Shown here in pieces: positions 1 through 8,695 of a DNA stretch of 64,000 nucleotides. The notes below the pieces were generated by a model, which saw only the letters and a list, made by a program, of their open reading frames with translations, ran no database searches and was not told where the DNA came from. The position numbers and the translations under genes are program-made. This DNA comes from Archangium gephyra. GTDB lineage: Bacteria > Myxococcota > Myxococcia > Myxococcales > Myxococcaceae. The number at the start of each line of letters is the position of its first letter. Position 1 is the stretch's first letter. The stretch is from NCBI RefSeq assembly GCF_001027285.1, contig NZ_CP011509.1:2488501-2552500 (forward strand), in the 5' to 3' direction.

Positions 1-1097
1 TCGGCCATCACCACATCGCCCCAGGGGGCCACGCAGAGGTTGTCCGGCATGTCGAGCAGGCTCCGGTCCTCCGCCTGGGCCAGCAGTTGAAGCGTGCCGC
101 CCTGAAGGCCCGAGGCCGTGTAGCGCCAGAGCTGCCCGCCGGACTCGGGGCCACCCGTGGTGGCGCAGAAGTAGAGGGCGCCCTCGTGGAAGAAGATGCC
201 CTCGCCGCGGCGGAAGAGGGCGGCCCCGCGCCCGGCACCCTGGGCGCGGAGGGAGTCGTCCTGGGCACCCGGGCGGGGCAGGTCCACCCAGTCCACCTGG
301 AAGGTATCGCCCGGCTGGACGCGCGCGTTCATGTCCCGTGAGGGCTCGGCCTCCACGCGCAGGGCCTGCAACCGGCCCCGGGACTCCGGCCCGAGCCGCT
401 CGCCGGGGCTCTCCGGGACGAAGCGGTAGAGGCAGCCGTCGCCCCGGTCCTCGGTGAGGTACGTGACGAAGGACGTGGGGTCCACCACGGCCGCCTCGTG
501 GTTCATCTTGCCGAGCGCGGGGACGGGCACCGCGTCCCGTACCTCGCTGGCCGCCGGGTCACAGAGGAAGACGTAGCCGTGGCCGTCCTTCACGGTCTCC
601 TCGCAGGTGAGCCAGCCCCACGGCGAGGCCCCCCCGGCGCAGTTGCGCGCGGAGCCCGTGAGCACGAGGTTGCTGGAGACGCGGGTGAGGGTGCTGGCGT
701 CCACCACCACGCGCGTCACGCCCCCCGGGTGGCCGTCCTGGGGCCGGTACGCCTGAGGCGGCACCGGCTGCCCGGCGAAGTACGGGCCCAGGCCCTCCTG
801 GCCCGCCTCGAGCTCGTGGTTGCGCATCAGCACCAGCGTGTGGCTGCCCTCGGGCCCGGCGAAGCAGCCCATGCCGTCGGGCTGTCCCGGGACGCGGTAG
901 CCGTCGCTCATCCGCTCTCCCCGGCGCTCGAGGATGCGGTAGCGGAAGCCCTCGGGCAGCTCCAGGACGCCGTCCGGATCCGGCAGCAGGCCGCCGCGAT
1001 TCTCGGGAAGGACACAGCGGCCCAGCACGAAGGGCAGCGCGAGGGCCGTGCTCGCCCGGAGGAAGGAGCGGCGGTGGAGGCCGCGCGGGTGGCTCAT
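1..1097 (-). CDS. PhoX-family (DUF839) phosphatase-like secreted protein, C-terminus beyond the left edge
   Basis: About 365 residues are present, reading from an ATG at 1097 off the left edge, so the C-terminus is missing. The N-terminus (MSHPRGLHRRSFLRAS) has a twin-arginine motif followed by a hydrophobic stretch and a Cys, which predicts Tat export, possibly as a lipoprotein. The body matches the PhoX/DUF839 family: a Gly-Phe-Arg-Tyr segment near residue 50, the RNHE motif near 90, RNCAGGASPWGW near 145, and GKMNHEAAVVDP followed by YLTEDRGDG in the 190s-210s. Family members are Ca/Fe-dependent periplasmic phosphatases with beta-propeller folds; the exact substrate cannot be read from sequence. 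The gene is transcribed divergently from the OmpA-type lipoprotein, with 124 bp between the two starts. Confidence 0.85.
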   Translation of the reverse strand, partial: MSHPRGLHRRSFLRASTALALPFVLGRCVLPENRGGLLPDPDGVLELPEGFRYRILERRGERMSDGYRVPGQPDGMGCFAGPEGSHTLVLMRNHELEAGQEGLGPYFAGQPVPPQAYRPQDGHPGGVTRVVVDASTLTRVSSNLVLTGSARNCAGGASPWGWLTCEETVKDGHGYVFLCDPAASEVRDAVPVPALGKMNHEAAVVDPTSFVTYLTEDRGDGCLYRFVPESPGERLGPESRGRLQALRVEAEPSRDMNARVQPGDTFQVDWVDLPRPGAQDDSLRAQGAGRGAALFRRGEGIFFHEGALYFCATTGGPESGGQLWRYTASGLQGGTLQLLAQAEDRSLLDMPDNLCVAPWGDVVMA

Positions 1098-1142
1098 GGT
1101 GGGTAGAAGAGCGAAGCGCGAGGCCCACGTCGAGTGGCGGGG

Positions 1143-1187
1143 GAGCGGGCGCTTCCCGCTCGCCAGTGCCCCTGGGGGGGATATGAT
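1143..1187. promoter_or_regulatory. Dyad and candidate -10 box in a divergent intergenic region
   Basis: A perfect 7-bp inverted repeat (GAGCGGG at 1143-1149, CCCGCTC at 1155-1161) lies between two divergent genes. TATGAT at 1182-1187 is a reasonable -10 hexamer for the plus-strand OmpA gene, but no convincing -35 box precedes it. The dyad could be an operator or a short hairpin. Calling this a promoter is an inference. Confidence 0.3.
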
Positions 1188-1221
1188 TGATGCTCAAACT
1201 TTTGCTTCAGGAGAACGGGAC

Positions 1222-2067
1222 ATGGGGAAGAGGCTGCTGGCACCACTGTGCGCCTTCGTGCTCGCCACGGGGTGCGTGCCGCAGGGCAAGTACGACGTGG
1301 CGATGCAGAAGGCCCAGACACTCGACGAGCAGCTGCAGGAGGAGAAGGGGGCCCGGGCGGCGGCGGACGCGAAGGTGCGCCAGCTGGAGGAGCAGGTGAA
1401 GGGGCTGGAGGAGAAGGTGTCGGGGCTGGAGCAGGACAAGGCGGCGCTGAGCACGCGCCTGAACACAGCGGAGGCGCGGCTGACGGCGGGGGCGGCCGAG
1501 CGCCGGGCATTGGAGCAGAAGAACGCGGAGCTCTCGGCGCTCAACGAGGAGCTGGCCAGCTCCCGGCGCAAGCTGGCCGAGGCGAAGGAGGCACTGGAGA
1601 AGCGGAGCGCCGAGTACGAGAGCCTCGCCAAGAGCCTGGAGAAGGAGATCTCCGAGGGGAAGATCGAGCTGTCGGAGCTGCGGGGCCGGATGACGGTGAA
1701 CCTGAAGGACAAGATCCTGTTCGCCTCGGGCTCGGCGCGGGTGGGCAAGGAGGGGCTGGAGGCGCTGGCGAAGATCGCGGAGGCGCTCAAGGGAGTGCAG
1801 GGGAAGATCATCCGGGTGGAGGGACACACGGACGACGTGCCCACGGACCCGAAGGGGCCGTTCCCGTCGAACTGGGAGCTGAGCCTGGCGCGGTCGATGG
1901 CGGTGGTGCGCTCGCTGCAGGACGCGGGGGTGGACCCCACGGTGCTGTCGGCGGCGGGCTATGGCCCGTACCAGCCCATCGCGCCCAACGACTCGCCGGA
2001 GAACCGCAGCCTCAACCGGCGCATCGAGATCGTCCTGGCGCCCGGCGTGGCCACGGGCGGACGCTGA
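1222..2067 (+). CDS. OmpA-family peptidoglycan-binding lipoprotein with coiled coil
   Basis: 281 residues. The start at 1222 is preceded by AGGAG at 1208-1212 and opens a lipoprotein signal (MGKRLLAPLCAFVLATGC) with a LATGC lipobox; the same frame is open further upstream but without a ribosome site. Residues of about 30-165 are rich in Glu, Lys and Leu with heptad character, predicting a long coiled coil. The C-terminal third is an OmpA/MotB-type domain: GHTDDVPTDPKG, NWELSLARS and NRRIEIVL are the recognisable peptidoglycan-contact motifs. The product probably sits in the outer membrane by its lipid anchor and tethers it to peptidoglycan across a coiled-coil spacer. It is monocistronic and followed by a strong nested inverted repeat. 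Confidence 0.9.
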   Translation: MGKRLLAPLCAFVLATGCVPQGKYDVAMQKAQTLDEQLQEEKGARAAADAKVRQLEEQVKGLEEKVSGLEQDKAALSTRLNTAEARLTAGAAERRALEQKNAELSALNEELASSRRKLAEAKEALEKRSAEYESLAKSLEKEISEGKIELSELRGRMTVNLKDKILFASGSARVGKEGLEALAKIAEALKGVQGKIIRVEGHTDDVPTDPKGPFPSNWELSLARSMAVVRSLQDAGVDPTVLSAAGYGPYQPIAPNDSPENRSLNRRIEIVLAPGVATGGR

Positions 2068-2090
2068 GCCGAGCCCTCGGAGGAGGTCCC

Positions 2091-2155
2091 CTCCGGGCGC
2101 GGTCTTCACGAACTTGTCCAACAGTTGGACAACTTTGGCGAGACCGCGCCCGGAG
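2091..2155. terminator. Nested perfect inverted repeats between convergent genes (bidirectional terminator candidate)
   Basis: The outer arms CTCCGGGCGCGGTCT (2091-2105) and AGACCGCGCCCGGAG (2141-2155) are perfectly complementary over 15 bp. A second perfect repeat inside, TTGTCCAA (2114-2121) and TTGGACAA (2125-2132), has a 3-nt loop. The element lies between the convergent OmpA and ATP-grasp genes, 24 bp after one stop and 16 bp from the other. The structure is the same on both strands, as expected for a shared terminator, but there is no U-tract. Confidence 0.6.
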
Positions 2156-2170
2156 AATCCCCTGGCGGTC

Positions 2171-2884
2171 TCAGCCCGGCCGGGTGGCCTCGGCGATGCA
2201 CGCGATGGCTCGGGTGGGGTCACAGCCATTGAGTCCCGCCCCCCACGAGGCGTTTGCTTCGAGCAGGGTCCACCCTCGTCCTCGGATGAGCGCGGCATCC
2301 AGTACGCAGGTCCGGGGAAGCGGATTGGCGCGAGCGAACGCTTCCAGGAACGCTTCGGCCTCCAGCGTCGAGCCCTCTCCCTCGTAGATCGCGCACGTGC
2401 GTACCTGCTGGTCGAGCACGAAGGCGCGGGCCTCCGCCTGGATGTCCACGATCTCGGCGGACTGCACGACTGTGTCCGCGGTGAGCCCCCGGCACTCCTC
2501 CTCGAGTTCCGCTGGCCCGCGGTAGACACGGGCGCGGAACTGCTTGGGGATGAGTGGTTTGATGAAGCGCGGGAAGGACTCGTGTGCGACACGCGCCAGG
2601 GTGGAGCCGTGCAACTCGCGCTGGAGCCACGCCGGGTCCACCGTGAGGAGCAGGTCATCTGGCGGAGACACCAGCTCCAGCCCGAGCTTCTGGGCCAGGA
2701 CGAGGCAGAAGGTGTCGTTGCCGTAGAGGCGCACGCGCTGGTGGTCCACCTCGGGCGGACTCCAGAAGCGGCCGATGCGCAGGACCGAACCGCCACCCGC
2801 CTGCCATGCCCGAGCGACCGCATCCCGCTCCGGGTCCACCTTCTCGGGAATGAGCAGCGTGAGGCCGTCGAGCATGGGCATCAT
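2171..2884 (-). CDS. ATP-grasp domain protein, third gene of a Septu-like cassette
   Basis: 237 residues. The C-terminal part has the ATP-grasp hallmark of an acidic residue and Asn after a hydrophobic strand (WTLLEANASWGAG, Glu209 and Asn211), with an upstream Asp-Ala strand near residue 196 and a Lys in PRFIKP for nucleotide binding. It resembles the short ATP-grasp proteins grouped as R2K or DUF4343, whose substrates are mostly unknown; peptide or amino-acid ligation is the family expectation. The ATG at 2884 overlaps the stop of the HNH nuclease gene by 4 bases (ATGA), so it is probably translated by coupling. The upstream neighbours are PtuB-like and PtuA-like, which suggests a role in the same defence cassette. 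An unrelated passenger gene is the alternative. Confidence 0.7.
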   Translation of the reverse strand: MMPMLDGLTLLIPEKVDPERDAVARAWQAGGGSVLRIGRFWSPPEVDHQRVRLYGNDTFCLVLAQKLGLELVSPPDDLLLTVDPAWLQRELHGSTLARVAHESFPRFIKPLIPKQFRARVYRGPAELEEECRGLTADTVVQSAEIVDIQAEARAFVLDQQVRTCAIYEGEGSTLEAEAFLEAFARANPLPRTCVLDAALIRGRGWTLLEANASWGAGLNGCDPTRAIACIAEATRPG

Positions 2885-3537
2885 GCCCCGGAGGTGTTGG
2901 GAGTGGCGTGTGTAGGCGGGCGGGGCGAGAACACGGAGAGGATGGCACTCGCGAAGGGCCGATTCTGCCCCTGCTCATCCCGTGTATCGATACGCGACAG
3001 TGCCTCGCGTGCCTGCTCCGGATCCATGCCGTTCAATGCCTGGGTGAAACCGGTAATGGCGCTCTTTCGCTGAGCATTCAGCGTACTGATGCCCAGTCCC
3101 AAGACAGTGATGGCTTCTTCGGCTACCGACCGACGCGCTGGATTGTCCGTGGGCCGCACGTTCCCATTGCTGGTGAAGACGAAGTGCTCCCGGCAGTCAG
3201 GCATGAGCGGGTGAACCCGAAGTGCTTTGCTTCCCTTGAGCGAGCCGCAGTGGCTCTTCTTGGTGCAGGAGGCCAGGAGGTTGGCGTGATCGAAAACGCG
3301 CTTCGGGGCAGTGTGGCGCGATTCCAGATGCTCGATATGCGCATTCGAATATTCGATCCTCTGCTCGCAATAGCAGCAGACGAAGCCCTGTTCGTTCAGG
3401 AGTGCCTCCTTGACCTGGGACTTGGCCTTGAGCCAGTCCTCCTCGGTGCTGTCCCAAGGAGGCTGCTTGTGGGTTGCTCTGCGCTTCTTCCAAGCCGCGA
3501 ACTCCGCAGGCTCAGCGCCCTTGATGATCGGTCTCAT
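2881..3537 (-). CDS. HNH endonuclease, PtuB-like (TIGR02646-type)
   Basis: 218 residues. The zinc-binding and catalytic pattern of an HNH nuclease is readable: CCYC at 54-57, AHIEH at 66-70, DHANLL at 83-88 (the family Asn), then Cys91 and Cys97 followed by a Lys-Gly. This order matches the PtuB family found in Septu anti-phage systems and with retron Ec78. Its start overlaps the AAA ATPase stop by 4 bases and its stop overlaps the ATP-grasp start by 4 bases. In characterised Septu systems PtuB is held by PtuA and degrades DNA on infection; that role is inferred here from homology and order. The base composition is visibly richer in A/T than the surroundings, consistent with transfer. Confidence 0.8.
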   Translation of the reverse strand: MRPIIKGAEPAEFAAWKKRRATHKQPPWDSTEEDWLKAKSQVKEALLNEQGFVCCYCEQRIEYSNAHIEHLESRHTAPKRVFDHANLLASCTKKSHCGSLKGSKALRVHPLMPDCREHFVFTSNGNVRPTDNPARRSVAEEAITVLGLGISTLNAQRKSAITGFTQALNGMDPEQAREALSRIDTRDEQGQNRPFASAILSVFSPRPPTHATPNTSGA

Positions 3538-4880
3538 CGGGAGAGCAACTCCCGGGTGCGTAGGATGGCGTCGGCTCGGGTGAACTCGGGCTCATCCGAG
3601 CCGATGAGCGATTCGAGCTCCTGCCGGAGTGAGCGGGCTTCGTCCATTCTTCCCTGATCCATGAGATGGAAGTAGTCGCTCAGCTTCTGCTTGATCTCAC
3701 TCGGCCGCTCGTCGGCACCCATGACGTCTTCGAGGATCCGGTTGGAATCGCGGCCGAACGAGGCATCGGGATGTATCGCTCGGAGCTCACCATCCTCATG
3801 ACGGAGCAGGTAGATGCACTCGGGGCGGACTTCGCTCAGGACCTGTGGCGAGTGGGTGGTGATGATGAACTGGCTATTGGGGAATGCACGTGTCAGGGCG
3901 GGAACGACCCGGCGCTGCCAGGAGGGATGTAGATGCGTTTCGATCTCATCGATGAGGACGATCGCGCTGCACAACTCGGGTCGAGCGGCTGTGGGGTTGG
4001 CCAGGGCCAGCCGCCTGGCGATATCCGCGCCCAGGGTCAGCAGGTATCTCTCTCCATCCGAGAGATGCTTGATATCGACTTCTGTGTCACCCTTGCGGAC
4101 GACCATGCGCATGGGCTGCCGCCGGATACGAGGGGCACTGAATCCGGGTAGCAATTCCTCAACAGCACGCCGCACGGCCTCGAGTTGAGAATCCCGGAAC
4201 GTTGCGTCATCAAGCCGCTTTTCGTTTTCATAGTCCTCGCGCCGTCGGAACCAGGAAACGAAAGCTGAAGAGGAGGAAAGACCGGACCCGGTGAGAGCAT
4301 GCTCGTAAGCGGCGAGCTGGTTCTGGACGTCTGCCTCCTTGGAGGGCGGCTCGTCTCGATTCGCACCGCGCCCGGCGGCATAGTAGATGGCCAGCGGAAC
4401 CGCGGTGAGCGGATCAGCGGACACATCAGCAGCCAACTTCGAGGCAAGCTCGGCGAGTTCATTCCAATTACCGCTCAGCGCAATCTCTCCAGGGAGCGTC
4501 GATTGTCCTGTAATGCTCCAAGTCAAGTCACCCCTATCAGTGCGCGTATTGATAGTTAAAGATAAGTCTCTTTGTCCAACCTGGATATCACTCTCCTGGA
4601 TATAGCGTGAGAGCTCATGGACTAGCACTCCCTGGTTGATAAGGTTTTTCTGAAGCGAATGTAGCAGGTCGCCGCCTACGACATCTTTGCCGACACCCTT
4701 CCGGGCCCTCTGTAATAGCAGCGCGAGGGACGCACGGAGTGCTTCGAGAATCGACGTCTTGCCTGCTCCGTTCACCCCAACGAGCACGGTCACGTTCTCG
4801 GGGAAGTCGAGCGTGAGGTTCCGGATGCCACGAAAGTGGGTCAACTCGAGCCGCTGGACCCGCATCATCTTCACCGACAT
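3534..4880 (-). CDS. OLD/ABC-like AAA ATPase, PtuA-like
   Basis: 448 residues. Walker A is GVNGAGKT at 35-42, an ABC-like signature (LSDGERYLL) lies near 272, Walker B is IVLIDEIETHLHP near 307, and a downstream TTHSPQVL matches the H-loop region of OLD-type and RecF-type ATPases. Length and motif order fit PtuA, the ATPase of Septu systems. The ATG at 4880 has a GGAGG about 10 bases upstream. It is first in a run of three genes joined by 4-base overlaps. PtuA senses nucleotide or phage state and restrains the PtuB nuclease in known systems; here that is inference. A related overcoming-lysogenisation or retron ATPase is the other possibility. The coding sequence is more A/T-rich than the neighbouring mfd. 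Confidence 0.8.
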   Translation of the reverse strand: MSVKMMRVQRLELTHFRGIRNLTLDFPENVTVLVGVNGAGKTSILEALRASLALLLQRARKGVGKDVVGGDLLHSLQKNLINQGVLVHELSRYIQESDIQVGQRDLSLTINTRTDRGDLTWSITGQSTLPGEIALSGNWNELAELASKLAADVSADPLTAVPLAIYYAAGRGANRDEPPSKEADVQNQLAAYEHALTGSGLSSSSAFVSWFRRREDYENEKRLDDATFRDSQLEAVRRAVEELLPGFSAPRIRRQPMRMVVRKGDTEVDIKHLSDGERYLLTLGADIARRLALANPTAARPELCSAIVLIDEIETHLHPSWQRRVVPALTRAFPNSQFIITTHSPQVLSEVRPECIYLLRHEDGELRAIHPDASFGRDSNRILEDVMGADERPSEIKQKLSDYFHLMDQGRMDEARSLRQELESLIGSDEPEFTRADAILRTRELLSR

Positions 4881-4944
4881 CGAAGTGTGCCTCCACTGCT
4901 GAGGATCCTCGTCAGGGCTCGCCTTGCCCTACCGCTGCCGAGGC

Positions 4945-4967
4945 GCCATGCGCCCGAAGGCGCTGGC
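4945..4967 (-). terminator. Hairpin with C(UUCG)G loop after mfd
   Basis: On the minus strand a 9-bp stem (GCCAGCGCC / GGCGC-TGGC with one bulged base) closes on a UUCG tetraloop with a C-G closing pair, an especially stable loop. It lies 26 bases after the mfd stop and before the PtuA-like start. No U-tract follows, so it may attenuate rather than fully terminate. Confidence 0.4.
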
Positions 4968-4992
4968 ATCCTGCCCCAGTACCTCCAAGCCG

Positions 4993-7900
4993 TCACGCCT
5001 CCGGCAGCGCGCAGGTGTGCAGGTCGCGCAGCACCTTCCGGGCCTCGGCGATGAGCGACGGGCCCCGGACCTCGGCGCCCAGCTTCACCACCAGCTTCAT
5101 GTCCGGGGTGAGCCGGTAGACGCCCTTGGAGCGCTGCACCAGCCCCGCCACCTTCATCCCGTCCAGCAGCGCGTCCGCGCCCAGCGTCACCACCAGCCGG
5201 CCCGGGCCTCCCTCCAGCGCGCGCAGCCTCAAGTCCCTCATGTCGATCTTCAGCAGCGTCTGCTCCGAGAGGTTGTCCACCTCGTCCGGCGCCTCGCCGA
5301 AGCGGTCCACCAGCTCCGAGCGCAGGTCCTGCACCTCGTCCGGATTGCTCGCCTGGCTGAAGCGTTTGTAGAAGACCAGCCGCTGGTGCACGTCCGGCAC
5401 GTAGTCGTCTGGAATGAGCGCGGGGAGCGGCATCGTGATCTCCGGCTCGATCTGCACCCTCGGCGCCTCGCCCCGCACCTCGGCCACCGCCTCCTCCAGC
5501 AGCTGCGCGTACAGGTCGAAACCAATCGCCGAGATGGAGCCCGACTGCTCGGAGCCCAGCAGGTTGCCCGCGCCTCGAATCTCCAGGTCGTGGCTCGCGA
5601 TGGAGAAGCCCGCGCCCAGCTCCGTGAAGCGTTGCAACACCTCCAGGCGCCGCTGCGCGTCCTTCGTCACCACCCGCCGTGTCGGCACCAGCAGGTACGC
5701 GTACGCGCGCTCCTTCGAGCGGCCCACGCGCCCTCGCAGCTGGTAGAGCTGCGCCAGGCCGAACGTGTCCGCCCGGTTGACGATCATCGTGTTGGCGCTC
5801 GAGATGTCGATGCCGCTCTCGATGATGCTGGTGCACAGCAGCACCTGGTGCTTCTTCTCGGTGAACTCCAGCATCGCCTTCTCGAGCTGGCCCTCGCCCA
5901 TCTGCCCGTGCGCCACGCCCACCGAGACGTTCGGCACCAGCCGCTTGAGCATCTCCTCCATCGAGGGCAGCGACTCCACCCGGTTGTGCACGAAGAAGAC
6001 CTGGCCCCCGCGGGCGATCTCCCGCTCGATGGCCTCCTTGATGGTCTGCTCGTCGAACTTCAGCACGAAGGTGCGGATGGAACGCCGGTCCTGGGGCGGG
6101 GTGGCGATGATGCTCATCTCGCGCACGCCCGACATGGCCATGTGCAACGTGCGCGGAATCGGCGTCGCCGACAGCGTGAGCACGTCCACCAGCGCGCGCA
6201 GCTTCTTGATCTGCTCCTTGTGCTTCACCCCGAAGCGCTGCTCCTCGTCCACCACGAGCAGCCCCAGGTCCTTGAAGGTCACGTCCCCACCCAGCAGCTT
6301 GTGCGTGCCGATGAGGATGTCCACCTTGCCTTCCTTGGCGCGCTTGAGGATCTCCCGCACCTCGGCGGGCTTCTTCATCCCGGAGATGACATCCACCACC
6401 ACCGGGTAGTCCTTGAAGCGCTTCTTGAAGGACAGGTAGTGCTGCTGGGCCAGCACCGTCGTGGGCACCAGCACCGCCACCTGCTTGCGGTCCAGCGTGG
6501 CCTTGAAGGCGGCGCGCATCGCCACCTCCGTCTTGCCGTAGCCCACGTCACCGCAGACGAGCCGGTCCATCGGCTCGGTCTTCTGCATGTCGCTGAGCAC
6601 GTCCTCGATGGCCTTGGCCTGGTCCGGCGTCTCCTCGAAGTCGAAGTCCGCCTCGAACTGGGCGAAGTACCGGTCCGGCGCGCTGAAGGCGTGGCCCGCG
6701 TGCGCCCGCCGCGCCGCCGCGATGGTGAGCAGATCCGCCGCCATCTTCAGCAGCTGCTCCTTCACCCGCTTCTTCGTCTTCTCCCAGGACGTCGTCCCCA
6801 GCTTGTCCAGCGTCACCTTGGTGGGATCCCCACCGGTGAACTTCTGGATGAGCCGCATGCGGCTCACCGGGAGGTAGATCTTGTCCTTCCCCGCGTACTC
6901 CAGGACGAGGAAGTCCCCGGGCACCCCGTTCACCTGCATCTTCGTCAGGCCCGCGTAACGGCCCAGTCCGAAGTCGGTGTGGACGATGATGTCGCCTTCC
7001 TTCAGGTCCTTGAAGCCCGAGGCGAAGGCATCCAGGTTCTTCGAGCGTCTCTGCCTCCGGCGTGCCCGCGCTCCGAAGATCTCCTCGTCCGAGAGCACGG
7101 CGAGGCCGCCCGCGCCGTCCACGAAGCCGTGGCTCACCTCGCCCGTGAAGAGGTGCGCGAAGACGGAGGGCTCGAAGAGCGTGGCGGCGTCCTCCAGCGG
7201 CCCCGGATGGACGCGCACCATCACGTTCCGGTCCAACAGCAGGTGCTTGAGCCGGTCCGCCTGGCTGAGGCTGCCGCAGGCCACCGCGCACGCAATCCGC
7301 GTGTCGCGCCAGCGCTGGAGCCGCTCGATGAGCGGGGTGAGCGCGCCCTCCTCACCATGGTGGGCGAGGATGGCCTCGCGCACGTCCTGCGTCGTGCCGA
7401 AGGGGAAGAGCACCGGCGGCGCCTCGCCCTGGGTGAGCGACAGGCCTCCGCCCTCCAGCACGCGGAAGGCCTCGAGCTGCCGCTCCGCCTGCTCGCGCGT
7501 CAGGAAGTGCTCCAGCGGCGGGTAGGTGAGCTCCTGCTCCGCGTCGGCCGCCGCGGCCGAGCGCTCCACCTCCGTCCACAGGTCCTCGGCCATGCGCTCG
7601 AGCCCCATGGGATCGTCCAGGTAGAAGAGCGGCTCGGGGTGCCACAGGCGCAGGTAGTCGAAGAGGGTGCCCAGGCCTCCCTCGAAGAAGCCGGGCAGCA
7701 GGCCCTCCAGGCCGAAGCCGGGCAGGCCCTCGCGGATGGCCTCCAGGCGCTCGCGCAGCTTCGTGGTGGGCAGGTTGATGCGGTCCGCCACCTCGCGGGC
7801 CGCGGCCTCGGCGCGCACGCGCGTCTGCTCGGAGAAGATGACCTCGCGCGCCGGCAGGAGGATGATCTCCTTGAGCGTGTCCACCGTGCGCTGCGTCTCC

Positions 7901-8574
7901 GGATCGAAGGCGCGGATGGACTCGATGGTGTCGCCGAAGAACTCGATGCGGACGGGCTTCTCGTAGAGTGGGCTGAAGACGTCGATGAGGCCACCCCGCA
8001 CGGAGAAGGTGCCCAGGTCCTCGACGAGCGGGCTGCTCTGGTAGCCCATGTTGGCGAGCTTCCGCGCCAGCTCGTCCCGATCGAAGTCCTGCCCCACGCC
8101 GATGCGCTCGGAGAGCTCCTTCATCACCTGGGGGGGCAACACCCGGCGCAGCAGGCCGCGCATGGAGAGCACGATCGCGGGAAAGCGCGTGCCCTGGCTC
8201 AGGTGGAAGAGGGCTCCGAGCCGGTCCGCGACGGTATCCGCATCCGGCGAGAGCTCGTCGTAGGGGAGCACCTCGTCGGCCGGCAGGCGCAGGACGTGGG
8301 GCTCGAAGGGCGTGCCCTTGCCCCCGAGGAAGAAGGCGAGGTCATTGGCGAGGGCATCCGCGGCCTCCTCGTCCGTGGCGATGCAGACGAGCGGCGCCTT
8401 CAGGGTGCGTGTCAGCCGGGCGAGCGCGTGGCCCCGAGCGGCGCCCTGGAGGCCTTGCGTGCGGACACGCTGCCCCGGGCGCAGCAACTCCAGCACCCGG
8501 GCGAAAGGGTCCCCTGCCACGGGAGGCATGCCGAGCGCCTCCCCACCAAGCTTCTGCGTAAAAGGAGTGTCCAT
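4993..8574 (-). CDS. mfd: Transcription-repair coupling factor Mfd
   Basis: 1193 residues, close to the usual 1150-1200. The order is an N-terminal UvrB-like region, then the CarD-like RNA-polymerase interaction domain at about 520-580 (GDIIVHTDFGLGRYAG onward), then the SF2 helicase with Walker A GDVGYGKT near 675, the DEEQ box (VVDEEQRFG) near 776 and SATPIPRTL after it, then the second helicase lobe with the LLCTSIIESGID and RGRVGRS motifs, and the C-terminal TRCF domain. Mfd removes RNA polymerase stalled at DNA lesions and recruits UvrA. It is preceded by a good sigma-70-type promoter and followed by a UUCG hairpin, so it looks monocistronic. Confidence 0.97.
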   Translation of the reverse strand: MDTPFTQKLGGEALGMPPVAGDPFARVLELLRPGQRVRTQGLQGAARGHALARLTRTLKAPLVCIATDEEAADALANDLAFFLGGKGTPFEPHVLRLPADEVLPYDELSPDADTVADRLGALFHLSQGTRFPAIVLSMRGLLRRVLPPQVMKELSERIGVGQDFDRDELARKLANMGYQSSPLVEDLGTFSVRGGLIDVFSPLYEKPVRIEFFGDTIESIRAFDPETQRTVDTLKEIILLPAREVIFSEQTRVRAEAAAREVADRINLPTTKLRERLEAIREGLPGFGLEGLLPGFFEGGLGTLFDYLRLWHPEPLFYLDDPMGLERMAEDLWTEVERSAAAADAEQELTYPPLEHFLTREQAERQLEAFRVLEGGGLSLTQGEAPPVLFPFGTTQDVREAILAHHGEEGALTPLIERLQRWRDTRIACAVACGSLSQADRLKHLLLDRNVMVRVHPGPLEDAATLFEPSVFAHLFTGEVSHGFVDGAGGLAVLSDEEIFGARARRRQRRSKNLDAFASGFKDLKEGDIIVHTDFGLGRYAGLTKMQVNGVPGDFLVLEYAGKDKIYLPVSRMRLIQKFTGGDPTKVTLDKLGTTSWEKTKKRVKEQLLKMAADLLTIAAARRAHAGHAFSAPDRYFAQFEADFDFEETPDQAKAIEDVLSDMQKTEPMDRLVCGDVGYGKTEVAMRAAFKATLDRKQVAVLVPTTVLAQQHYLSFKKRFKDYPVVVDVISGMKKPAEVREILKRAKEGKVDILIGTHKLLGGDVTFKDLGLLVVDEEQRFGVKHKEQIKKLRALVDVLTLSATPIPRTLHMAMSGVREMSIIATPPQDRRSIRTFVLKFDEQTIKEAIEREIARGGQVFFVHNRVESLPSMEEMLKRLVPNVSVGVAHGQMGEGQLEKAMLEFTEKKHQVLLCTSIIESGIDISSANTMIVNRADTFGLAQLYQLRGRVGRSKERAYAYLLVPTRRVVTKDAQRRLEVLQRFTELGAGFSIASHDLEIRGAGNLLGSEQSGSISAIGFDLYAQLLEEAVAEVRGEAPRVQIEPEITMPLPALIPDDYVPDVHQRLVFYKRFSQASNPDEVQDLRSELVDRFGEAPDEVDNLSEQTLLKIDMRDLRLRALEGGPGRLVVTLGADALLDGMKVAGLVQRSKGVYRLTPDMKLVVKLGAEVRGPSLIAEARKVLRDLHTCALPEA

Positions 8575-8604
8575 CCGAGCGGGCGACCTGGAGCGCCCCC
8601 CCGG

Positions 8605-8633
8605 TAATTAGGAGCCGGACCCGTGTAGGTCAA
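8605..8633 (-). promoter_or_regulatory. Sigma-70-type promoter for mfd
   Basis: Read on the minus strand, TTGACC (8633-8628) and TAATTA (8610-8605) are separated by 17 bases, close to the vegetative consensus and unusual in such GC-rich DNA. The -10 box is about 30 bases upstream of the mfd ATG. Confidence 0.6.
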
Positions 8634-8695
8634 CGGAAGAGCGAGGAGGCCGGTTGGCGACAGGCACTCTGGCTCCCGGGCCTACAGGCCCCTAC

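Noticed and set aside
4924-8607. A 1227-residue open frame on the plus strand
   Set aside because: It lies opposite mfd, is rich in His, Arg, Gln and Leu as expected of an antisense reading of GC-rich coding DNA, and resembles no protein.
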